DNA from: Larix kaempferi
Lineage: Eukaryota > Streptophyta > Pinopsida > Pinales > Pinaceae
Direction of reading: 5' to 3'
DNA: 64,000 nt
Assembly (NCBI GenBank): GCA_027924585.1
Contig: BSBM01000440.1
Location: 14,849,501-14,913,500 of the forward strand
The notes beneath the pieces are model-generated. The model was not told where the DNA came from. It did no database searches and saw only the letters and a program-made list of their open reading frames with translations. Shown here piece after piece: positions 57,191-64,000 of the stretch. The translations under genes were made by a program, and so were the position numbers. Every line of letters starts with the position of its first letter. The first letter of the stretch is position 1.

Positions 57191-59971
57191 TCTAAGAAGT
57201 TGACAAAATGATGTGTTTAAAATGATAGTTTGAATCAAACAATTCTAAGGCAGTCTAGACTCAAAAAATGAAAAGTGTTCACACAGTAAAAATTCCCTAG
57301 AGATTTCAAGCAAGCAAACTTACTTTTCCAAAGAACCGAAGCCTATTGAAAAGCTGGATTGTAGTGCATTCCGAAACTAGTAGATGCTGAGGGATTTCAT
57401 GTCCTCATACAATTGCTAGGAGCGAAGGTGTGAGAAACAGTTACAATAAACTTTAATTGCCAGGGGTACAAGTGTTGGTTCCTGACCACTCAGCCACCCA
57501 AGGAGTAAAAGTTCCAAAGTCTGTCTCAGGTATTGCAAGTGTGTCCCACTCACAACAGCCTATGTGATATCTTAAGAATAACCACTAAAGTTACCACTTC
57601 ACAATCGATGGTCGGGCAGACAGTTGTAAGTTGAGGACAAATCTTATTACCAGAAACTCTAGAAACAGTGATGTCACCCCGAGGACTTGTCACTGAACAT
57701 AGAATCCCTTTGATAAGCTCATGTCCCACTAAATAAGCAAGAAGGGGGAACCACCCTTACTTATCCAGATTGACCTCGTGCTTGACGCATGTTTCAGAAG
57801 CGCTTTCCCGACAAGTGTTTTTTGCGACTAGTGGATTTACTCTCTTTAATCAATTCTAGTTTCAAAGTTTTGCAGCCCAGGAGTGTTGACTCTCCAAACC
57901 TAATCCAGGGCACTAACCTAAACTTGTTGATGATATGAAAATCAAAAGTTTGTCAATTTTAGATTAAGCGCCAATTTTTAGTGGAAGTTTGCTTAGTCTC
58001 AAGAGTGGAAGTGAAACTGATGGTGTTTCGACTCGAAAACAAAATGAACCACACAATGCAAGATGTTCACTATGCTATCTTTTACTTCGATGAATATCCT
58101 AACTGAAGGAAGGGTTAGAGGTTCATGAGCTTCTTTCAAACATGCAAAATTTCTAGTAGATGTTTGTATGTTCATGCATAGTTTTTTCTAAAATATGGAT
58201 AATAATTGATGTGTAAAGGCCAATGTGATCCAAACAGATATCTCAAGTAAACATGAATCTAATTCTATTACACGGAGGATCCCTGTTTCTCATTCACAAG
58301 ATCGCCCGAAATCCCAAGTGAAGAGGATATGCAGAGCCCTTTGGAATGCTTCTGAATTAAATTCTAGACTATTACACTTGAGATCCACTTTCTCATTCAC
58401 AAAATCGCCCGAAGGTGCGGGTAAAGAAGATACGGTGGCTCGATATGAGATGCTTGAAAAATCAAATCCTAGACTATTACACTTGAGATCCACTTTCTCA
58501 TTCACAAGATCACCATAGGGCCCAAGTGAAGAGGATACGGTGGCTCATGCACAATTTATCACAAGAAAATTGAAATATGACACTACAATCCTCTTTATTT
58601 GTGCATAAAGATCATGAAAATACTAAAAAACCAAAATAAAATGAACTAAATTAAAGTTTGCATTCAATTTTGGAGGGAAAATATTTTCAAAATGACTCAA
58701 AGAGTAATGTTCAATGTTTAGTTTTTCAATGCAAATATGTGTGGATGGCGCCTTCAAAGGTACACAACTCTAAGCATATGTCAATTTAATCCAAACCTCT
58801 CAAGCTTTGTAAAAAAAAATTCAATTTTTTTTCCTTTTTGTTCAAAACTAAAGATTTGAAATCAACATTTTAGACTATGTAAACAAAAATTTGCAAATTT
58901 TTTTCCTTTTTTTTTTAGTCCAAATTTAATGAGTTGAATTTTTTTTATCCAAAGTCAAACTATTACCAATATGAGAAAGACTTGTAACTCGACTACTCAA
59001 AACTTTTGCAAAAGTGTTCTAATTCTTTTTAATCTTTTTTTTTAAACTTTTGAATTTTATTTTTTCAAAAGGCATCAAAAAATGATATTGAAAATAATTT
59101 TTTAAACCAATGTCGAATGCAAAATTTGTGTAGTTTATCCCCAAAAAAATTAAAAATCTTTTGAATGTTTTAATTCTTTTTTGAATGCAAACTATGTAGA
59201 TTTTAAATCCAAGAATAACAATTTGATTTCAAACCATACCAAATTTTGAAAATGAATTATTTTAAAAAATTTCGAAAGGATGAATTGGTTGTGTGGAATG
59301 AGATTTCTTTTGGCGCTAAAATTGTATTAAGTTTCATTAGCCAAGAACTACAAAACTTCAAGCTTACAGCATGGTCGATTTGCTCCAAGAGAGTTTGCAG
59401 CTACGGTTTTGAGGATGGATGCGAGGGCATTCTGAATCCATAGAGTTTAAAATGCTAAGATTAAGATCTTTCACATAGAATTCAACAATTTGATTTAAAG
59501 AACTCCTTGTGGCAGGTTGGAAGGACTTTCCGACAGCGTAGGGATAAACTCAGAAGACTTGGGATATGCAATCATAAGAAGACACGTCATTCCAGTTCTG
59601 GAAATAATAACGCCTTCACCATTCACCATGGAAATGAAATTGTATTCATCTACAATTCACGGATACATTGACAGAGCTTGAAATGAAATGAAATGAAAGC
59701 ATATTCATCTATGATTCATGCATACATTTGAGAGCATAAAGATCCCTACCATGCAAAGTAGGTTGACTCAAATCTAAACGCCTTCACGGTTTGTAGGTTC
59801 TAGAGTTTAAAGATGTAACATACCCTTTTTGCTGAAAAACATTTTATGTTGGAAACATTATGTTAGCTTTTATTGTAAAGTTTTATATTGGACAAGTGTC
59901 CAAGAATGACTGTAATTGCACAATATTTTATTATTTAATAAATTAAATAGGAGACAAACACCTAAGGGGAC
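57191..59971. other. Unassigned AT-rich DNA, possible gypsy-4 leader
   Basis: No gene is recognised. A minus-strand TTGGCGCTTAATC near 57960 vaguely resembles a gypsy primer-binding site, but no LTR copy lies beside it. 58800-59200 is full of A and T runs. 59620-59720 has a rough 60-bp tandem duplication. Confidence 0.4.
58250..58560. repeat. Three-unit tandem repeat, about 110 bp
   Basis: Three copies of a unit carrying ACACTTGAGATCCACTTTCT, CATTCACAAGATCGCCCGAA and GAGGATACGGTGGCTC, with the middle unit most complete. Open frames on both strands here come from the repeat. Confidence 0.85.
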
Positions 59972-60172
59972 TGTTGAAAGAGTGTTTACTGATCCATTAG
60001 GTGGAATGGAATCTGGGGTAGAAGGAAATGGACAAGTGCCAGCATCACGATTAACCTAACTAGCTGTTGGTATGGGACAACTCTCATGAAATATGGTCAT
60101 AGTGCTCTGGAAGGTGGGACTAGAGCTTGAGGCTCATTTATTAAAAACTGACCATTAAAGACCTAGGCAGTC

Positions 60173-60180
60173 TATATAAG
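60173..60180 (+). promoter_or_regulatory. TATA box of candidate LTR
   Basis: TATATAAG with the GC-rich context CTAGGCAGTC upstream. It could be an LTR promoter or chance. Confidence 0.4.
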
Positions 60181-60319
60181 AGCCATCGAATTATGAATTG
60201 AGGTTCATCACTTTTCCTGACGAGGAAATTTACCTTGGGGTTTTGTTGTGCTTGCACCCAAGAGATTTCATGAGGGGATATGCTGAGTTTTTGATTATGG
60301 TGTAAGTTTGCCTATTATA

Positions 60320-60395
60320 TTGCTGAGTGCAGAAGGCATATTTGAGTGCAGAAGTTACAGTGCTGAGTGCAGAAGTTATATTACTGAGTGCCTTG
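60320..60395. repeat. GCTGAGTGCAGAAG short tandem repeats
   Basis: Three to four units of (GC)TGAGTGCAGAAG separated by about 10 bp. Confidence 0.8.
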
Positions 60396-60600
60396 CTTCT
60401 ACACAGATTCCATCTACTTAGTGGTTCAGTAAGCAAGCTCGGGGGTCCAAAGGAAGCAAGTAGTTTTGGCTACTTCTTCTGGAAAAGGTTGAGAGGAACA
60501 GGCCTCCTTGGGTGTTTGTCGGCCCTATCTTCATTTACAAGTTCTACTTGTCTTTTTTAATTCTAAATAGTTAGTATTTTTATCTGCAATTATTGAGTTA

Positions 60601-63600
60601 CTGTTTCTAAGAATATTATTGAACAAATGCATTTATTTTAGTTTTTGAGCTAATTAGTATTCTGTATAGTAATGATTATGTATGATGAACTGAATAAAAT
60701 ATTTCTCTGCATTTTTCTCCATGCTAATGGATCTGCATTGTACTCTAGTACAAAGAAGAGATTAAGGTAGATAAATTGATAGGCATATTGCCAGATAAAT
60801 GAGAAGATTAATACTGTTGTATTTCATTAGTTTTTCCTACCATTAATATTCTGTATTAAATAATATAATTCTATGTCTTTCTCTTATCTTTCTTTTCATC
60901 AATTAAATGTTTCAGGTTCACTGTATTTCATTCACTATTCTGTATTAAAAATAACTTGCAAAAACTTTATTTTCTAAGTCGACAGTACTGTTATCCCTTA
61001 CTGCTAACAAGTATATATATCATGAAAACAAACAGTTTTCATATCCAAGTATTGAAATTATCATTCTGTTACACAGTATTTAGGAAATCATAACAACTGT
61101 AAATTTAATAGCATCAACAAGCATTATATTACATTTCTATTCTGACAGTTATAGATTTAAATTAGGGTTTATTTCTTTCCAAGTTTCTCTTCTCTAATCT
61201 TATAACAGTTTCTATTTTATTCTGTACAATAATTTATTTCAATGATAAATATAATTACTAAACTTCTATTCTCATAGTATCTAACAATTCTAATGGAGAA
61301 AGCAAAAGCTGGTTAACTTGTACTATTATCCAAATAGAGTTTCGTTTCAAACTTAAGATTTATGACAGGCTTGTACTCTTCACTTATCAAACCCTATAAG
61401 TATCAACTTTTATCTTTCAAGTTTAAAAGTTTAGTTAAGTTTCAAACAGAATAAGAAACTGGTCATGATTCATTTCATAGCTGAATACAAAACGTTGGAT
61501 TTTGGCTCACAGCCATCATAAAAATCGATAGACATGAATGACGAGTAACACTTTCAAAACCATAAACTTAGGCACCAAAAATGATTATCATTTACATTCC
61601 TTAAGACTTAAAATAAGAACATCTCGGCATCAATACGAGATTATATTATCACATTTCACTCTAAAAATATTAAACAGTAAACCATACGATTTGCTCGAAT
61701 TAGATATCTATTTACAGAAGTGAAAACATTTGTTATCATAACAGCAGAACATTTTCGAGAACCCACATTAGGGTTGACCATTTTAATACAGGGCTAAACC
61801 CTTAGCCATCGAGTTTTTCATAAAATACAATAGTGGCAAAATGTTAAAAATATCAAATGCATATAAACTGGAGCCCTGCTCTTGAACACAAACACAAACA
61901 CGATAAAGTAGGAAAACAAGCTATTGTATTATCAAATACACAATAGATTGCAAACATTAAGCTTCACTTCTTTTACACAAAATAGGGCAACGCTCACAGT
62001 ATCATCTACACAAACATGGGTCGAATGAAAACACAAATCCTTTTAGTTACCGGGAACAATAGAAGGGTGAAACCCTCTCTTGAGTATTTTCCTTTACGGA
62101 TTATACAATGAAAAACATTTACTACTAAAAACAACGACGGAAGTGTTGAGGATTCATCCTCCCCAAGCTACCAACAGTTCATAGGATTTCGACGAAGGTC
62201 ACCCTCAGGGCCCAAGAAAACACAAAGTCTCGGCAAAGAACACAATGAAGGTCCACTAGTCATCTAACCGGAGTAACGAGTAACCACCGAAGCTTACCGG
62301 TCATTTGCAGTTTCCAGCTACCAAAACTTAAGTTGAGAAGCCATCGACGAAGGTACCTGCCATTTGAACATGAGCGTGGTTAAAACAAGGGTCATTACAG
62401 GTGAATATTAACAAATGAAACTCTCAAATTAGAATGGAAGACACATGGTTTCAAACTGAGAACCTTTACCTTTAAAGAAATTATCACCGGAACAAAACGC
62501 TAAGGCAGTGCAAACTGTAACCATTACTCCACTACTGAATGCAAAGAAGGATGGAAAACAACTCTGGAGAACCACCACTGGGCAGACATGGAAAGCCGAG
62601 CATCGAATCAACTACCATGAAGAAGTTGCCACTCACCCTGGAACTATTAATACAAGCTGCTACTGTAAAACACCATTAGTGTTTTGGCTCTTAAACTACC
62701 AATAGGTCACGATTTCGAACCGTGGGCACTCCACAAAAACCTGCTAACAAAACCCTGAAGGCTCTCGGCTTGTCGGCCTCTCCTCAGAGCGACTACACCG
62801 AATGTTAAGGAAACATTAACACTGTAGAACATAGTGGGGTAGGGTTAGATTCCAACAACCAAAACCCTTGCTAGATCAACGGTGGAGATCACTGAAGGGT
62901 TTTCACATAAACCCAAGCAACAAACGTATTAAAGACACCATAAATACCATAGCCACCAAGGAGGACAGCTCAGTAATACTTCGAACCAAAACACTTATAG
63001 CTCGTCATGAGGCTTGCACTATCACCACACCATCACGTGCCAAGCACCACGACATTATCCACAAAGACATTCCACTGTCTCGGTAGTTGGGAGTCTTAAA
63101 TGCCAAGAGAAGCCAAAGTGCCTGCCAGCACGAAAATCTTCATAGTCTTAATGTCACCCATTTTACAATGTATCGGGTTGTTGATCAAACACACGATTCG
63201 GTTATGTAATAACACCTTGTGGTAAGTCAAGGTGGTGTCGAATGCATTGGTAGGAAATCATAATATCATATAAGGTCACATAGATGCGCACACACAATAC
63301 CATATAGTTATTGTTCATAGGACCTTGTATAGGATTTGATATGTATATATTTCAATAGAGTACGGAAATTAAATAGAAATTTGTATATAGTCCATAGGTT
63401 AGCAATTAACTATGATATGAATTGCAATAATTCCTAGGTTAGAATTTAATCAAATCATGCATGTAATTTCTAGGCTTTAGAATATATTTAAAGAATTGCA
63501 TATCGATTATTGCATTTTTTTTGCACTTAGCCATCACATATAGACATTGGTAAATCTCATAATATACATCAAAGAGAAACTCACGATAACAATACATAGA

Positions 63601-64000
63601 ATTAAACTATGGTATATGGATTCTATCCACTTGCCTGAACAATTTAAGAAAAGGTTAGTACAGGATTTATGACTGACATACTTCTGTTTTACAAACTAGG
63701 CTAACTGAAGTTCTCACCAATAGCATTATCGACATTATGCCTCTTAAATCATTAAGACCTTGGAGACACAGAAACTGGTTAGAAACTCTTTGGTCATATG
63801 TCGTAAACACTAAAACTCTTACCTGTAATCTGCGAAAAATGACAATTCAAATGTTTTAACACGAATGCTAAGTAAGCCTTGGGGCATCTGTAGGACCCCT
63901 TCATCATCAAACAAAAGAATAATAGTTAAACACATATAAACTTATATCTTTGGATCAGCGACAAAAGAATTGTGAAAGTACAGTTGAGTGAGTTTAACAT
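60601..64000. other. Unassigned AT-rich DNA
   Basis: No gene, LTR pair or tandem array that I can support. Short frames (61538-61723, 62508-62705, 62868-63086) have no recognisable family. 62000-62850 is less AT-rich and might be part of another retroelement LTR. Confidence 0.4.

Larger units (their letters stand above)
59972..60600 (+). mobile_element. Candidate LTR or solo LTR
   Basis: CCTAAGGGGAC immediately followed by TGTTGAAAGAG (59972) looks like a polypurine tract plus LTR start. A TATA box TATATAAG lies at 60173-60180, about 200 bp in. Only one copy exists in the window and the right end is not defined, so this is tentative. Confidence 0.4.

Noticed and set aside
57940-57990. PBS and 5' LTR of gypsy-4
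   Set aside because: TTGGCGCTTAATC is only weakly PBS-like and the adjoining DNA does not match the LTR at 52037-52717.
62508-62705. Small plus-strand frames in 61538-63086 as host genes
   Set aside because: Short, no domain, no exon signals or homologous repeat of codon pattern that I can support.

Overview
This window looks like repeat-dominated plant nuclear DNA, most probably from a gymnosperm and best matching a conifer. I found no host gene, tRNA, rRNA or organelle insert that I can support. The evidence is a nested pile of plant-type LTR retrotransposons (Ty1/copia primer-binding sites of the initiator-Met tRNA type, a Ty3/gypsy site of the tRNA-Asp type), hAT-type DNA transposons, and a Penelope-like element (PLE) with a GIY-YIG endonuclease. 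Canonical endonuclease-bearing PLEs in land plants are known mainly from conifers (the Dryad group), which is the main reason for the taxonomic guess.

Layout. 1-1440 is unassigned. 1441-2574 is a non-autonomous hAT-like element with terminal inverted repeats and a near-perfect 8-bp target duplication. 2684-17890 holds a long-LTR family: an isolated 4.66-kb LTR (2684-7347) directly abutting a second element (7348-17890), which consists of a 5'-clipped LTR, a PBS, gag, protease fused to a long acidic region, an integrase-tail-like fragment and a truncated 3' LTR. 17891-27080 is a large imperfect inverted repeat: two 2.4-kb LTR-like arms around a 4.3-kb spacer. 27391-30219 is a rearranged PLE, with two partial copies head-to-head and a candidate hammerhead ribozyme at its 3' end. 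It abuts and apparently truncates a hAT transposase gene (30220-32040).

34190-52036 is a nested copia complex on the minus strand. Copia-1 (34190-39083) carries a 510-bp hAT MITE in its reverse transcriptase and is interrupted by copia-2 (39084-52036). Copia-2 is itself split inside its gag zinc knuckle by copia-3 (43255-50539, plus strand, 604-bp LTRs, target duplication TGAAG). Copia-3 carries about 1.8 kb of tandem arrays between its RNase H gene and its 3' LTR. At 52037 a degenerate gypsy element (gypsy-4, minus strand) cuts the right LTR of copia-2. Its protease and Gln/Pro/Trp-rich gag-like repeats reach about 57190. From there to 64000 I see mostly AT-rich DNA, one candidate LTR promoter at 59972-60600 and small tandem duplications.

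Every transposon protein gene seen is broken by stops, frameshifts or insertions, except the 667-codon protease/acidic frame at 13054-15057. The most interesting items are the PLE with its ribozyme-like end, the protease/acidic-region retroelement, the repeated architecture of tandem arrays lying between two polypurine tracts in copia-1 and copia-3, and the two hAT-type elements with clean ends.
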